Under the pieces are notes generated by a model. It searched no databases, was not told the origin of the DNA, and saw only the letters and a list, made by a program, of their open reading frames with translations. A stretch of 64,000 bases of DNA from Flavobacteriaceae bacterium (GTDB lineage: Bacteria > Bacteroidota > Bacteroidia > Flavobacteriales > Weeksellaceae), in contig JAUNUH010000002.1 in the NCBI GenBank assembly GCA_030538275.1, positions 209,533-273,532 on the forward strand, in the 5' to 3' direction. Positions 54,673 through 63,951 of this stretch are shown here, in pieces (positions within the stretch are counted from its first letter, which is position 1; every line of letters begins with the position of its first letter). The position numbers and the translations under genes were made by a program.

Positions 54673-55380
54673 ATGAAAAAAGTATTTTTAGGACTTAGTG
54701 CTGTTGGATTAATAGCATTCACATCATGTGAAAAGAAAGAAGCCGTAAAAGTAACAGATTCTCAAGAAGTTGCAACTGCCAGTGAAGAAGCGGTAATGTA
54801 CCAAGCAGATACTTCTACATCTACAGTAGATTGGAGAGGTTACAAAATCTATGAAGGAGAAACCGAAGAGCAAGGACACCACGGAATCATGAAATTGTCT
54901 TCTGGTACTATAGCAGTTGAAAACAATAAAATCGTTTCTGGAGATTTCTCTATAGATTCCAACTCCATCGAATCTCACGATTTGAATGAATCACCAGACG
55001 ATAAAGCGAAATTAGACGGACATTTGAGAAGCCCAGATTTCTTGGATGCAGAGAAATTTCCAAACGCAACTTTTCACATTACCTCTGTAAACCAAATCGA
55101 GGGTGAGTACAATTCAGAAATTTCTGGAAATTTCAAAATGAGAGAAATCGAGAAAAATATCACTTTCAAAGCCAATATAGGTATTGATGGAGACAAAATG
55201 ACAATCGCTTCAGAAGAATTCACCATCAATCGTCAAGATTTTGGTATTACCTTCAAAGGTGGTGGAAATTCTATCATCAAAGATAATGTAACATTACGTG
55301 TGAATGTACAAGCAAATAAAGTTGCTGGTGCTGATGCAATTGTAGTTCCTGCTGAAGAAACCGTTGTAGAAGTTCAATAA
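54673..55380 (+). CDS. YceI family lipoprotein
   Basis: A 235-residue protein: lipoprotein signal (MKKVFLGLSAVGLIAFTSC, lipobox Cys19), a ~30-residue linker rich in Glu, Thr and Ala, and a YceI lipocalin-like barrel (about residues 50-215) with STVDWRGYKIYEG, HHGIMKLSSG, the LDGHLRSPDFLDAEKFPNATF family core and EFTINRQDFGITFKGG. YceI barrels bind isoprenoids or amides in structures; here the ligand is unknown. A strong terminator follows at 55404-55433. Confidence 0.93.
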   Translation: MKKVFLGLSAVGLIAFTSCEKKEAVKVTDSQEVATASEEAVMYQADTSTSTVDWRGYKIYEGETEEQGHHGIMKLSSGTIAVENNKIVSGDFSIDSNSIESHDLNESPDDKAKLDGHLRSPDFLDAEKFPNATFHITSVNQIEGEYNSEISGNFKMREIEKNITFKANIGIDGDKMTIASEEFTINRQDFGITFKGGGNSIIKDNVTLRVNVQANKVAGADAIVVPAEETVVEVQ

Positions 55381-55403
55381 GAAGTAAAAGTTTATATCAA
55401 ACG

Positions 55404-55433
55404 AAGCTGCCTGTAAAAAGGCAGCTTTTTTTT
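55404..55433 (+). terminator. Intrinsic terminator after yceI-like gene
   Basis: Perfect 8-bp stem aagctgcc (55404-55411)/ggcagctt (55420-55427), 8-base loop, then an uninterrupted T run to 55433. It lies just ahead of the pheS promoter box. Confidence 0.88.
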
Positions 55434-55472
55434 GTTTTTAATTAAATTTATTTTCAATTCAATGTAAAATTG

Positions 55473-55480
55473 TACTTTTG
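55473..55480 (+). promoter_or_regulatory. -7 promoter box for pheS
   Basis: TACTTTTG matches TAnnTTTG and lies 19 bases before the ATG at 55500. Confidence 0.55.
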
Positions 55481-55499
55481 GAGTTTAGAGTGAATTACA

Positions 55500-56522
55500 A
55501 TGATTGAAGAGATTCAGCAATATATAAACGAAATAGAATCATTTCATACAACTGATGTATCAGAAACCGAATCGTTCAGAATTAAATTTCTTGGAAAAAA
55601 AGGAATTTTAAATGAATTATTTTCCCGTTTCAAAGACGTACCCGGCCCCGAAAAAAAAGAAGTGGGTCTTGCTTTAAATTTATTAAAAAATGCAGCAAAT
55701 AACAAGCTCAACTCACTGCGTGAAAATACAGCTGCACAAGACCAAAAGCAAGAGTTTACAGACTTTACACAACCGGGAAATCCGATAGAAAATGGTTCGA
55801 GACATCCTGTGAGTATAGTTAGAAATCGTATTATCGAAATTTTTAAACGCATTGGATTCACGCTTTCATCTGGACCCGAAATTGAAGACGATTGGCATAA
55901 CTTCACTGCGCTCAATCTCCCAGAATATCATCCCGCAAGAGATATGCAGGATACTTTTTTTATAGAAAAAGACCCAGATATCCTATTACGCACGCACACA
56001 TCTTCTGTACAAATACGCTATATGGAGAACCAAAAACCTCCAATTCGTATCTTGTCTCCCGGACGGGTTTATCGTAATGAGGCCGTTTCTGCAAGATCCC
56101 ATGCCATGTTTCACCAAATAGAAGGATTATATATTGATAAAGATGTTTCTTTTGCCGATTTGAAACAGACTTTACAGTATTTTACCACTGAATTATTTGG
56201 GAAATCACAGATAAGATTAAGGCCTTCTTACTTTCCATTTACAGAGCCAAGTGCAGAGGTGGACGTGTATTGGGGGCTGGAAACAGAAACCGATTATAAA
56301 ATTACCAAAGGTACAGGCTGGCTAGAAATTATGGGATGTGGAATGGTGGACCCCAATGTGCTGCAAAATGTGGGAATAGATCCAGATACTTATAGTGGAT
56401 ACGCCTTTGGAATGGGAATAGAACGCATTGCGCTTTTGTTGTATCAAATCGGGGATATTCGATTGTATTTTGAAAATGATGTACGTTTTCTGGAACAGTT
56501 TCAAGCCGAATTTGGTTGGTAA
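55500..56522 (+). CDS. pheS: Phenylalanine--tRNA ligase alpha subunit
   Basis: A 340-residue class II synthetase subunit that charges tRNA-Phe. The N-terminal coiled-coil arm (about 1-85) is followed by [19 protein letters not shown], the [18 protein letters not shown] motif, [29 protein letters not shown] (motif 2) and [18 protein letters not shown] motif 3 ([14 protein letters not shown]). The length matches the family. The beta subunit pheT is not adjacent. It is the first gene of a short plus-strand run (7 bases to the next gene). Confidence 0.97.
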   Translation: MIEEIQQYINEIESFHTTDVSETESFRIKFLGKKGILNELFSRFKDVPGPEKKEVGLALNLLKNAANNKLNSLRENTAAQDQKQEFTDFTQPGNPIENGSRHPVSIVRNRIIEIFKRIGFTLSSGPEIEDDWHNFTALNLPEYHPARDMQDTFFIEKDPDILLRTHTSSVQIRYMENQKPPIRILSPGRVYRNEAVSARSHAMFHQIEGLYIDKDVSFADLKQTLQYFTTELFGKSQIRLRPSYFPFTEPSAEVDVYWGLETETDYKITKGTGWLEIMGCGMVDPNVLQNVGIDPDTYSGYAFGMGIERIALLLYQIGDIRLYFENDVRFLEQFQAEFGW

Positions 56523-56528
56523 ATAATT

Positions 56529-57923
56529 ATGAAATTTCTGGGCCTTTTCGGATTATTGCTTTTGACAATTATCAGTTGTCACAAGAGAGAAAACGAAATT
56601 TTCCTTAAAGAAACTCTACATAAGGATACGCTCAATTTACCGCATTTTCCCTATTTAGATTATGATTTACAATTCAAAAATCAAACTTTTGACCCTGTTT
56701 CCAGGAGCAAAAAACAACTTTTTGTAGAAGATTTTTTCGAAAATTACTGGAGCCAAAATCAAGTAAGTGGTGGATTACTTGTAGCCAGAAATGGCCAGGT
56801 GATTTATGAAAATTATCGCGGATATGCTAATGTTGAAACCAAAGATACTCTGAATGCAGATACCGCATTACACACCGCATCTATTTCTAAAGTATTGACA
56901 GCTCTTGCGGTTTTGAAACTGGTAGAGGCAGATTATTTGAAATTAGATCAGTTGGTTTCGAATATTTTTCCTGAATTTCCTCACAAAAATATTACCATCA
57001 GGGATTTGTTAAATCATAGAAGTGGCTTGCCCAATTATGCCTATTTTGAGCATCATAAATTATATTGGGATACGAATAAAATTAAAACCAACGAAGACAT
57101 TCTGCAGGCACTTATTCACAAAGTGGCTTTACCCCAAAGCCAGCCCAATACCTCATTTTCATATTCAAATACCAATTACGCCTTACTCGCATTAATCATC
57201 GAAAAAATTACAGGCTTGCAATATAAGGATGCGATGCAGTATATAATTTTTCATCCATTACAAATGAAAAATACCTTTGTTTTCAATATCAAAGATTCTG
57301 CAAAAGTGAGTCAATCCTACGGCTATGGCGGTACAAGATGGAATTTTGATTTTCTTGACCAAATTTATGGTGATAAAAATATATATTCTACGCCCAGAGA
57401 CTTGTTCAAGCTAGATAAAGCTATGTATTCGAAGCATTTTTTGACTCCAAAATTGAAGAAATTAATGACCCAAGGCTATAGTTATGAGAAAAAAGGCGTA
57501 AAAAATTATGGATTAGGAATTAGAACCATGGAGTGGGATACTGGGCAAAAATTACTCTATCACAATGGCTGGTGGCATGGAAATTATACTACCTATGTAC
57601 GTGGAGAGACAGATTCTATCACCATTATAGCCTTAGGCAACAAGCAATCACGCGCTATTTATCAAGCCTTTACTCTGGCAGGTATGATGGGGAATTATCC
57701 TGTGATGACAGAAGAAAACCAAAGACTCTTGCTGGGAAAAAATTCAGAAACAAGTCTGCAAGACAGTGTGAATCTAGAAATTACAGAAACTGACTTGCCA
57801 GATAAATCTTCAGAAAAGTTAAAAAAAGTTAAAAGAAAAGATAGTTCTATATTCGTTTTGCAACCCAAAATTCGTAACGAAAAGTTAGATTCCTTCAAGA
57901 AACAAATATCTGATATTCATTGA
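56529..57923 (+). CDS. Beta-lactamase-like serine hydrolase, lipoprotein
   Basis: A 464-residue protein of the class C beta-lactamase/penicillin-binding-protein fold. Lipoprotein signal: MKFLGLFGLLLLTIISC. Active-site motifs: Ser118-x-x-Lys121 (HTASISKVL), the YSNTNY (Tyr-x-Asn) element, and HNGWWHGN in place of the KTG box (as in esterase/peptidase members). The last ~80 residues form an added charged tail with no clear domain. It could act on peptidoglycan peptides or D-amino-acid peptides; no beta-lactamase claim is supported. Confidence 0.9.
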   Translation: MKFLGLFGLLLLTIISCHKRENEIFLKETLHKDTLNLPHFPYLDYDLQFKNQTFDPVSRSKKQLFVEDFFENYWSQNQVSGGLLVARNGQVIYENYRGYANVETKDTLNADTALHTASISKVLTALAVLKLVEADYLKLDQLVSNIFPEFPHKNITIRDLLNHRSGLPNYAYFEHHKLYWDTNKIKTNEDILQALIHKVALPQSQPNTSFSYSNTNYALLALIIEKITGLQYKDAMQYIIFHPLQMKNTFVFNIKDSAKVSQSYGYGGTRWNFDFLDQIYGDKNIYSTPRDLFKLDKAMYSKHFLTPKLKKLMTQGYSYEKKGVKNYGLGIRTMEWDTGQKLLYHNGWWHGNYTTYVRGETDSITIIALGNKQSRAIYQAFTLAGMMGNYPVMTEENQRLLLGKNSETSLQDSVNLEITETDLPDKSSEKLKKVKRKDSSIFVLQPKIRNEKLDSFKKQISDIH

Positions 57924-57927
57924 TTTT

Positions 57928-58461
57928 ATGTTAAAATTTTTTCAATTTTGCCCCAAATGCGGTTCTTCACATCATCGATTCGAGAATCACCACCGTTTTG
58001 AATGCTTCGACTGCGGGTTTGTCTATTATCATAATTGTGCTGCAGCTGTGATGGTGCTCATCAGGCAAAAAGACAAAGTCATGTTTACTGTAAGAAATAA
58101 TGAACCACAAAAGGGAATGCTAGATTTTCCTGGCGGATTTGTTGATCCAAAGGAAACAGCACAATATGCTGCGATACGCGAGTTGAGAGAGGAACTCGGT
58201 TTACATATCAAAGAAGAAGATCTTAGGCTATTGGATACCGAGCCAAATGACTATATTTTTCTAGATATACTCTATCGAACCCTAGATATTTTGTTTGAAA
58301 CCCATTTGCCCGAAGGTCAAGAAATAAACCTGGAACAATCTGAAATACAAGGAATTAAATGGTTGTCTTCAGATGAAATTGATTTAAATCAAATCGGATT
58401 TAATTCTATGAAAATATTGGTTCAAAAACATATTTTGTCCAGAGATTTCACAAAAAAATAG
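57928..58461 (+). CDS. NUDIX hydrolase with N-terminal zinc ribbon
   Basis: A 177-residue protein starting with a four-cysteine ribbon (FCPKCGSSHHRFENHH and FECFDCGFVY), then a NUDIX domain with the complete box GFVDPKETAQYAAIRELREELG (Gx5Ex7REUxEExGU; the glutamates are present). The ribbon-NUDIX pairing resembles NudC-type NADH pyrophosphatases, though this one is shorter. Substrate uncertain. It starts 4 bases after the serine hydrolase and converges with surE across 13 bases. Confidence 0.92.
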   Translation: MLKFFQFCPKCGSSHHRFENHHRFECFDCGFVYYHNCAAAVMVLIRQKDKVMFTVRNNEPQKGMLDFPGGFVDPKETAQYAAIRELREELGLHIKEEDLRLLDTEPNDYIFLDILYRTLDILFETHLPEGQEINLEQSEIQGIKWLSSDEIDLNQIGFNSMKILVQKHILSRDFTKK

Positions 58462-58474
58462 GAGTTTTCGCCTT

Positions 58475-59275
58475 TTATTTTTCGTTTTTATTCTTTTTTT
58501 CGTTCAGATTCCATTGATTTATCCATGGCATCGTTTGATGTGCTGTTAAATCAAATTGAACAGGAACCACAGATATAAAACCGTTGTCGAGCGCCCATTC
58601 ATCTGTATCTTCACCGCCATCCATATTTACGAATTTTCCTGTAAGCCAGTAATATTTACGACCACGTGGGTCTAGTCTTTCCTCGAATTCTTCGTCCCAA
58701 CGCGCACGAGCCTGGCGACAAACACGAATTCCTTTTATTTCTTTTTCGGGCAAATTAGGGATATTCACATTTAAAACCACACCATCAGGCAGTCCATTTT
58801 TTAAAGTTTCTATAATAATTCGCTTTATAAACTTTTCGGCTGCATCAAAATCAGCGTGATATGAAAAATCACTTAGAGAAAATCCGATAGCAGGCACGCC
58901 CTCAATACCCGCCTCTACCGCAGCAGACATAGTTCCAGAATAAATTACATTAATAGAAGAATTAGACCCATGATTTATTCCCGAAACACACAAATCCGGT
59001 TTTCTTGGCAATATTTTATCACAAGCCAGTTTTACGCAATCTACAGGTGTACCGCTACAAGCCCACTCACGAACAGCTCCGTTTTTGAGCCGCATTTCTT
59101 CTACATGTAGGGTAGAATTAATGGTAATAGCATGTCCCATAGCGCTTTGCGGACTATCTGGTGCAACAACATATACTTCTGCACCCTCTATGCTGTTTAC
59201 AATTTGTATAAGCTTTCTAATGCCAGGTGCTGTAATTCCATCATCGTTTGTAACGAGTATCAATGGTTTTTCCAT
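58475..59275 (-). CDS. surE: 5'/3'-nucleotidase SurE
   Basis: A 266-residue stationary-phase survival nucleotidase that removes phosphate from nucleoside 5'- and 3'-monophosphates. The metal site is in LILVTNDDGITAPG, followed by VVAPDSPQSAMGHAIT, CVSGINHGSNSS and YSGTMSAAVEAG. A tail rich in Asn, Lys and Glu ends the protein. Convergent with the NUDIX gene and divergent from the Prc-type protease. Confidence 0.96.
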   Translation of the reverse strand: MEKPLILVTNDDGITAPGIRKLIQIVNSIEGAEVYVVAPDSPQSAMGHAITINSTLHVEEMRLKNGAVREWACSGTPVDCVKLACDKILPRKPDLCVSGINHGSNSSINVIYSGTMSAAVEAGIEGVPAIGFSLSDFSYHADFDAAEKFIKRIIIETLKNGLPDGVVLNVNIPNLPEKEIKGIRVCRQARARWDEEFEERLDPRGRKYYWLTGKFVNMDGGEDTDEWALDNGFISVVPVQFDLTAHQTMPWINQWNLNEKKNKNEK

Positions 59276-59285
59276 AAAAAGAAAT

Positions 59286-59293
59286 TATCTTTG
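59286..59293 (+). promoter_or_regulatory. Candidate -7 promoter box for the protease-permease pair
   Basis: TATCTTTG followed by C, matching TAnnTTTGc on the plus strand, about 92 bases before the ATG at 59386. No better box is visible closer to the gene. The long leader makes this tentative. Confidence 0.35.
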
Positions 59294-59385
59294 CTAAGAA
59301 TAAAAAGCAAAAATAATCAAATCTGAATTGTCTTAGGTTTTTGGCGTAGGAATTGATTCTTTGTTAACATAATATTTTCACTTCA

Positions 59386-61509
59386 ATGCATTATTTAAGA
59401 AAAACTTATATTTTATTATCTCTAATGTCCATGTTGTTGTTGGCGTTCTGTTTTTGCTCGCCCATGCAGTTTGGAGACGATGATAAAACCAAGGATATAA
59501 TCAAAAATGTAAGACGCACATTGTCTTATTTACATTTTGCCCCACAAGACATTAATGATCAATTTTCGGAAAAAGTTTACAACGCTTATATAGAAAATAT
59601 CGACCCTTACAAGACATATATGAAAGGTTCTGATATGGTATTTTTTGATAAATATAAATTCAAAATGGATGAATTCTTTAATAATGAGGATTTAACCTTT
59701 TATAGACAATCAATTGATACAATTTACAAACGAATCGATGAACTAGAAAAGCTTACCGAAAAAAGTTTGTCCAAACCATTAGATTATTCCACTCAAGATG
59801 AGCTGATTTTTGATTTTGAAAAAGATCATTTTGCCGAAAATCAGGCGCAATGGGAAAATAAATGGAAAAACAGATTAAAATACAGCATTTTACAAGATAT
59901 TTTGTTGATGGAAGAATCTGCCAAAGACGAAAAAGCTTGGCACAAAAAGGATTCTGTAGGGTTGAGTAAAGATGAATTCGATCCAAGAGGCAAAACTTTT
60001 GATCAACTCGAGGCTGAAGCCCGATCTTCTGTAAAAGACAATATGGCAGATTTTTTTAGAAGATTCAAAAAAAGAAAAAAAGAAGATTGGCTGTCAATTT
60101 ATATTAACTCATTTACAGAGCAATTCGACCCACATACTAGCTATTTTTCACCCAAAGAAAATGAAGATTTTGAAATGACAATGAGTGGACAATTAGAAGG
60201 AATAGGCGCAACTCTAGCAGACGAAAAAGGATATCCTACCATCAAAAGTCTGGTAATAGGAGGGCCGGCATGGAAGCAAGGCGAACTCGAAGTCGAAGAC
60301 CAAATTACAAAGGTGGCGCAAGGTACCAAAGAGGCTGTAAGTGTGGTGGGAATGCTATTGGATGACGCTATACGGTTGATACGAGGAGAAAAAGGAACAA
60401 CTGTGGTATTAACCGTGAAGAAAAAAGATGGCTCGATGAAAGAAATTAGTATTGTACGAGATATTGTAGAGCTTGAAGAAACCTTTGCCAGAAGTGCCAT
60501 TATAGAGGATGGAAATGGAGATAAATTCGGTATTGTGTATTTACCGTCCTTCTATTTGAATTATGACGGAAACGGTCATGACGCCTCTGATGATGTGAAA
60601 AGAGAAATTGAAGAATTGAAAAAAAGTAATATCAAAGGTTTGGTTTTTGACGTGCGTTCCAATGGCGGTGGAGATCTGTCTGAATGCGTAGAAATCGTAG
60701 GACATTTTATTGATAAAGGTCCCGTGGTTCAAGTGGTTCGAAGCGATGGAAACAAAAAAGTATATCAAGACGAAAAACCAGGTGTTATCTGGGATGGACC
60801 TATGGTAATTATGGTGAATGAATTGTCTGCTTCTGCATCAGAAATTTTTGCAGCAGCCCTTCAAGATTACAATAGAGCAGTAGTGATTGGCAGTAAAAAA
60901 ACCTTTGGGAAAGGTACTGTGCAAACCGTGCGCCCGCTTAGTTGGTTTATGAATTCGAACGACGAATATGGCATGTTGAAATTTACGATTCAGAAATTTT
61001 ACAGAATCAATGGAGGTTCTACACAACAAAAAGGCGTTGAATCGGATATTATTATGCCTGATCGATATACCTATATGGATATCTCTGAAGGAGCCAGAGA
61101 TAGCGCGCTACCTTGGGATCAAATTGCATCTTTAAAATATAAAACATGGCCCAATTCATTTGATTTGCAGAAAATTATGGCAAATTCCAGAAAAAGGCTT
61201 GAAGCCAATCCGCAAGTCAAACTCCTTGATGAGTACGCACAATATGTGAAATTATTGGACAATGACAAGCAAATTCCGTTGAATTACAATGAATTCAAAG
61301 CTAGATTCGAGAAAAGAAATCAAGAATCCAAAAAATATGATGAATTGACTGAATTCAAAAATGGCTTGAAAATTTCTTCTCCTTCTTATGAAACAGCTTT
61401 GATGGTAAATGACACAGTTTTGAAAGAACGTAGAAGGTTGTGGCACAAGGATTTGGGCAAAGATGTGTATTTGAAAGAAACAATATCGGTTTTGAGAGAT
61501 ATGCAATAA
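59386..61509 (+). CDS. prc: Carboxy-terminal processing peptidase (Prc/Tsp, S41A)
   Basis: A 707-residue periplasmic tail-specific protease. The N-terminal segment (TYILLSLMSMLLLAFCFCS) acts as a signal or anchor; a lipobox-like LAFCFCS is present but not classical. Then come a helical domain (about 30-240), a PDZ region (EGIGATLADEKGYPTIKSLVIGGPAWKQG), and the catalytic core with Ser485 in NELSASASEIFAAAL and Lys509 in TFGKGTVQ. The DUF3340-type C-terminal helical part follows. Known roles are trimming of lipoproteins and misfolded envelope proteins. It ends directly at the start of the OppC-like gene. Confidence 0.94.
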   Translation: MHYLRKTYILLSLMSMLLLAFCFCSPMQFGDDDKTKDIIKNVRRTLSYLHFAPQDINDQFSEKVYNAYIENIDPYKTYMKGSDMVFFDKYKFKMDEFFNNEDLTFYRQSIDTIYKRIDELEKLTEKSLSKPLDYSTQDELIFDFEKDHFAENQAQWENKWKNRLKYSILQDILLMEESAKDEKAWHKKDSVGLSKDEFDPRGKTFDQLEAEARSSVKDNMADFFRRFKKRKKEDWLSIYINSFTEQFDPHTSYFSPKENEDFEMTMSGQLEGIGATLADEKGYPTIKSLVIGGPAWKQGELEVEDQITKVAQGTKEAVSVVGMLLDDAIRLIRGEKGTTVVLTVKKKDGSMKEISIVRDIVELEETFARSAIIEDGNGDKFGIVYLPSFYLNYDGNGHDASDDVKREIEELKKSNIKGLVFDVRSNGGGDLSECVEIVGHFIDKGPVVQVVRSDGNKKVYQDEKPGVIWDGPMVIMVNELSASASEIFAAALQDYNRAVVIGSKKTFGKGTVQTVRPLSWFMNSNDEYGMLKFTIQKFYRINGGSTQQKGVESDIIMPDRYTYMDISEGARDSALPWDQIASLKYKTWPNSFDLQKIMANSRKRLEANPQVKLLDEYAQYVKLLDNDKQIPLNYNEFKARFEKRNQESKKYDELTEFKNGLKISSPSYETALMVNDTVLKERRRLWHKDLGKDVYLKETISVLRDMQ

Positions 61510-62622
61510 ATGGCTAATCGCGGAGAATCACTCACCCATATAGCGCTCAAAAAACTCAGACAGAATCCATTGGCAATGGCTGCGTTTCTATTAATTGCTC
61601 TTGCGGCTTTTGTAAGTGTTTTTGCCTATATTCTGGCAACCGATAAAACCAAAAATAGTGCACTTCAACAAGTTGCACTCAAATACAAACCTATTGGTTA
61701 TGAGCAGCTTATGCTCAAGGTTCCGCTTGAGGGTTATACCTCTCAATTGAATTTTACAGATTATTTTTTGGGTAAAATTCAGGATTTTGAAGAGATTGCA
61801 ATTACAGAATTTAAATTCACCGGGAACGAGATTGTCTATCAACCCTATATTGGTGATGGTATGCATGCAGACCCAAAATCACTGGCATTATCTCATTGGA
61901 CAAAAGAAGGTATTGATGCTACAGAGATTGAAAAAAACTATGTTTATACCAAGAAATTTCTCTTGGGTACAGATAGTTTTGGGCGTGATTTTTATTCAAG
62001 ATTACTTTTAGGAACACGAATTTCTTTTTTTGTAGGATTTATAGCTGTAGCTATTTCATTGATTGTAGGAATCACAATTGGTGCACTTGGTGGCTATTAT
62101 CGAGGCAAATTAGATAATTTTATCATGTGGCTCATCAATGTCGTTTGGTCGATACCTACACTCTTGCTTGTAATTGCCATTACCCTGGCCATCGGAAAGG
62201 GGTTTTGGCAAATTTTCATTGCGGTAGGTCTCACGATGTGGGTTGAAGTTGCTAGAGTAGTTCGTGGGCAGTTTCTTAGTTTTCGCGAAATGGAATTCGT
62301 AGAGGCTGCAAAGGCATTGGGAATGAGTGATTTGAGAATTATTTTTAAGCAAATTTTACCCAATATTTTAGCTCCTGTAATAGTGATTTCAGCCGCCAAC
62401 TTTGCCGCAGCGATTTTGATAGAAAGTGGTCTCAGTTTTCTTGGGATTGGCGCGCAGCCTCCTACTCCGAGTTGGGGTAATATCATCAAAGAACACTATG
62501 CACATATAATTTTGGGAAAGCAGCATTTAGCCATTTTACCTGGAGTTTTAATTCTTCTTTTGGTATTGGCATTCAACATTTTTGGCAATCAATTGAGGGA
62601 TGCTATGGATATTAAAAATTGA
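61510..62622 (+). CDS. ABC transporter permease, OppC/DppC-like with long periplasmic insert
   Basis: A 370-residue inner-membrane permease. It has the N-terminal OppC_N helix (LAMAAFLLIALAAFVSVFAYIL), then a ~105-residue periplasmic stretch that is much longer than in enteric OppC, then the FLLGTDSFGRDFYSRLLLGTRIS family segment and five core helices with the EAA loop FVEAAKALGMSDLRIIFKQILPN. It imports peptides or nickel-like substrates in known systems; substrate unknown. Its ATG starts at the base after the protease stop (zero gap). The partner permease, ATPase and binding protein are not in the window. Confidence 0.92.
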   Translation: MANRGESLTHIALKKLRQNPLAMAAFLLIALAAFVSVFAYILATDKTKNSALQQVALKYKPIGYEQLMLKVPLEGYTSQLNFTDYFLGKIQDFEEIAITEFKFTGNEIVYQPYIGDGMHADPKSLALSHWTKEGIDATEIEKNYVYTKKFLLGTDSFGRDFYSRLLLGTRISFFVGFIAVAISLIVGITIGALGGYYRGKLDNFIMWLINVVWSIPTLLLVIAITLAIGKGFWQIFIAVGLTMWVEVARVVRGQFLSFREMEFVEAAKALGMSDLRIIFKQILPNILAPVIVISAANFAAAILIESGLSFLGIGAQPPTPSWGNIIKEHYAHIILGKQHLAILPGVLILLLVLAFNIFGNQLRDAMDIKN

Positions 62623-62675
62623 ACAGCATTTGATTGAAATTAGAATATTAAATTAATATTATAACCAAATAAATT

Positions 62676-63101
62676 ATGAGAACTCTGGTGTTTTTGGCAT
62701 TTTTTCAAATGATATTATCAGCCATATCGGCTTGGCTTATTTCTCAAATGTCTTTCATCGGTAAATTAGGAATTGGCCTGTTTTATAAAGAATATAAAAT
62801 TTTGAAATCCCCGATAGAAACAGGAATTTTAATTTTTGCCCTCCAAATGTTTGTGGTCATTTTACTTTTTATTTGCTGGCGATTTATTTCTAATAAAGCT
62901 ACTCGAATAGTCTCTTTGCTCGTGATTTTTTTGGCTTGTATAGGATTGGCTTATACCATTCACGATTTCACCTACGAGTTCAGTCATAGGATTTTGAAAA
63001 GCAAATTTCACACAGGATTTTATTTAATTTGGGCAGGAATGATTATTAGCGCGCTCATTTATCTTTTTATTCCCGCAAGAATTAAACAGCATTCAATCTA
63101 A
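62676..63101 (+). CDS. Small four-helix membrane protein, function unknown
   Basis: A 141-residue hydrophobic protein with about four membrane helices (LVFLAFFQMILSAISAWLI; GILIFALQMFVVILLFICW; IVSLLVIFLACIGLAYTI; GFYLIWAGMIISALIYLFI). Loop residues FTYEFSHRILKSKFHTG separate helices 3 and 4. No family recognised. 53 bases after the OppC-like gene, so co-transcription is possible. Confidence 0.72.
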   Translation: MRTLVFLAFFQMILSAISAWLISQMSFIGKLGIGLFYKEYKILKSPIETGILIFALQMFVVILLFICWRFISNKATRIVSLLVIFLACIGLAYTIHDFTYEFSHRILKSKFHTGFYLIWAGMIISALIYLFIPARIKQHSI

Positions 63102-63105
63102 TTTA

Positions 63106-63564
63106 TTACTTAGATCTAAACGCTTTTTCATACACATCAATCCAATTTTCTGGCGTCATCTTAGTTGCTAGTTCTCCTATTAATTCAAACGGAATTTGAT
63201 CTGGCTTTTTAAAACGAATACAACTTTTTCCCATATCTAATTTGGTTTTTACTTGGGATGCGTACGATTCAGTAAACCAATCATATAGCTCCTTATTTGC
63301 ATAAATTCCCATATGATAAATAGCGATAAAATTCTTTTGATTGGCAATGCTCAAAAACGGAAGTGGTAATTCTGGTTTGCAATGATAACCAGCAGGATAA
63401 AGACGATGTGGAACTACCCAACCAATCATTCCATAACTCATTTCGGGTTCAAAGCCTTCTGGAATATTTTTTTGTATAGTTTCAAATAATTTCAAAAATG
63501 ATTCTTTTCTATCATCAGGTATATTTTCAAGATATTCCTGAACCGAATTTGCCGCTATTTTCAT
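63106..63564 (-). CDS. DUF1801 domain-containing protein
   Basis: A 152-residue soluble protein of the DUF1801 (YdhG-like) fold: SVQEYLENIPDDRKESFLKLFETI, then EMSYGMIGWVVPHRLYPAGYH, LPFLSIANQKNFIAIYHMGIY and GKSCIRFKKPDQIPFELIGEL, which are the usual family segments. Function is unknown; some members bind iron-chelating or frataxin-like sites. I use the ATG at 63564; the upstream in-frame start at 63621 falls in the tRNA-Pro promoter region. Confidence 0.88.
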   Translation of the reverse strand: MKIAANSVQEYLENIPDDRKESFLKLFETIQKNIPEGFEPEMSYGMIGWVVPHRLYPAGYHCKPELPLPFLSIANQKNFIAIYHMGIYANKELYDWFTESYASQVKTKLDMGKSCIRFKKPDQIPFELIGELATKMTPENWIDVYEKAFRSK

Positions 63565-63605
63565 ATGAGAATAATTTGTATGGCAAATATGACGAATAAT
63601 ATTTG

Positions 63606-63613
63606 TATTTTTG
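63606..63613 (+). promoter_or_regulatory. -7 promoter box for tRNA-Pro
   Basis: TATTTTTG followed by C matches TAnnTTTGc, 32 bases before the first base of the tRNA. A TTTG at 63575-63578 could be a -33 element, but the spacing is longer than usual. Confidence 0.5.
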
Positions 63614-63644
63614 CCATCCATTTGTAATTTTACAAATTAAATTG

Positions 63645-63718
63645 CGGGATGTAGCGCAGCCTGGTAGCGTACACGCATGGGGTGCGTGTGGTCGCTGGTT
63701 CGAATCCAGTCATCCCGA
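63645..63718 (+). tRNA. tRNA-Pro(GGG)
   Basis: A complete cloverleaf: acceptor CGGGATG pairs with CATCCCG, the D arm is GCGC...GCGT, anticodon stem CACGC/GCGTG encloses the loop ATGGGGT with anticodon GGG, and the T arm is GCTGG-TTCGAAT-CCAGT. CCA is not encoded. A terminator follows at 63727-63754. Confidence 0.95.
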
Positions 63719-63726
63719 CAATCTAG

Positions 63727-63754
63727 AAAATCCCGAGAAATCTTGGGATTTTTT
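63727..63754 (+). terminator. Intrinsic terminator after tRNA-Pro
   Basis: Stem aaaatccc/gggatttt (63727-63734 with 63745-63752), extended inward by a weaker G-U-containing pair block, then a T run. It lies 8 bases past the tRNA. Confidence 0.75.
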
Positions 63755-63823
63755 ATTTTTTAAAGATTTCAGAAATTTTCGATGGAAATTAATTATTTCT
63801 TTTTGAAATTAAAAAAAGATGTT

Positions 63824-63831
63824 TATATTTG
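63824..63831 (+). promoter_or_regulatory. Bacteroidetes promoter for tRNA-Asn
   Basis: An exact TATATTTG -7 box (followed by C) has a TTG at 63803-63805, 18 bases upstream, which fits the -33 TTG element and its normal spacing. This is the clearest full promoter in the window. Confidence 0.7.
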
Positions 63832-63868
63832 CATCCGCTTTTGAATACAAGCGTTAGTTTTTACATAT

Positions 63869-63942
63869 TCCTCCTTAGCTCAGTTGGTTAGAGCATCTGA
63901 CTGTTAATCAGAGGGTCGTTGGTTCAAGTCCAACAGGGGGAG
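63869..63942 (+). tRNA. tRNA-Asn(GTT)
   Basis: A complete cloverleaf: acceptor TCCTCCT pairs with AGGGGGA (one T-G), D arm GCTC/GAGC, anticodon stem TCTGA/TCAGA with loop CTGTTAA (anticodon GTT), T arm GTTGG-TTCAAGT-CCAAC, and discriminator G. CCA is not encoded. Confidence 0.96.
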
Positions 63943-63951
63943 CTAAATAAT

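Noticed and set aside
56529..57923. Beta-lactamase resistance gene
   Set aside because: The SxxK and YxN motifs are present but the third box is HNG instead of KTG, and it is a lipoprotein with a long tail, so a general serine hydrolase or peptidase is more likely.
63603..63806. A 67-residue frame on the plus strand downstream of the DUF1801 gene
   Set aside because: It reads straight through tRNA-Pro (DVAQPGSVHAWG...) and its terminator; this is a well-known false protein from tRNA genes.
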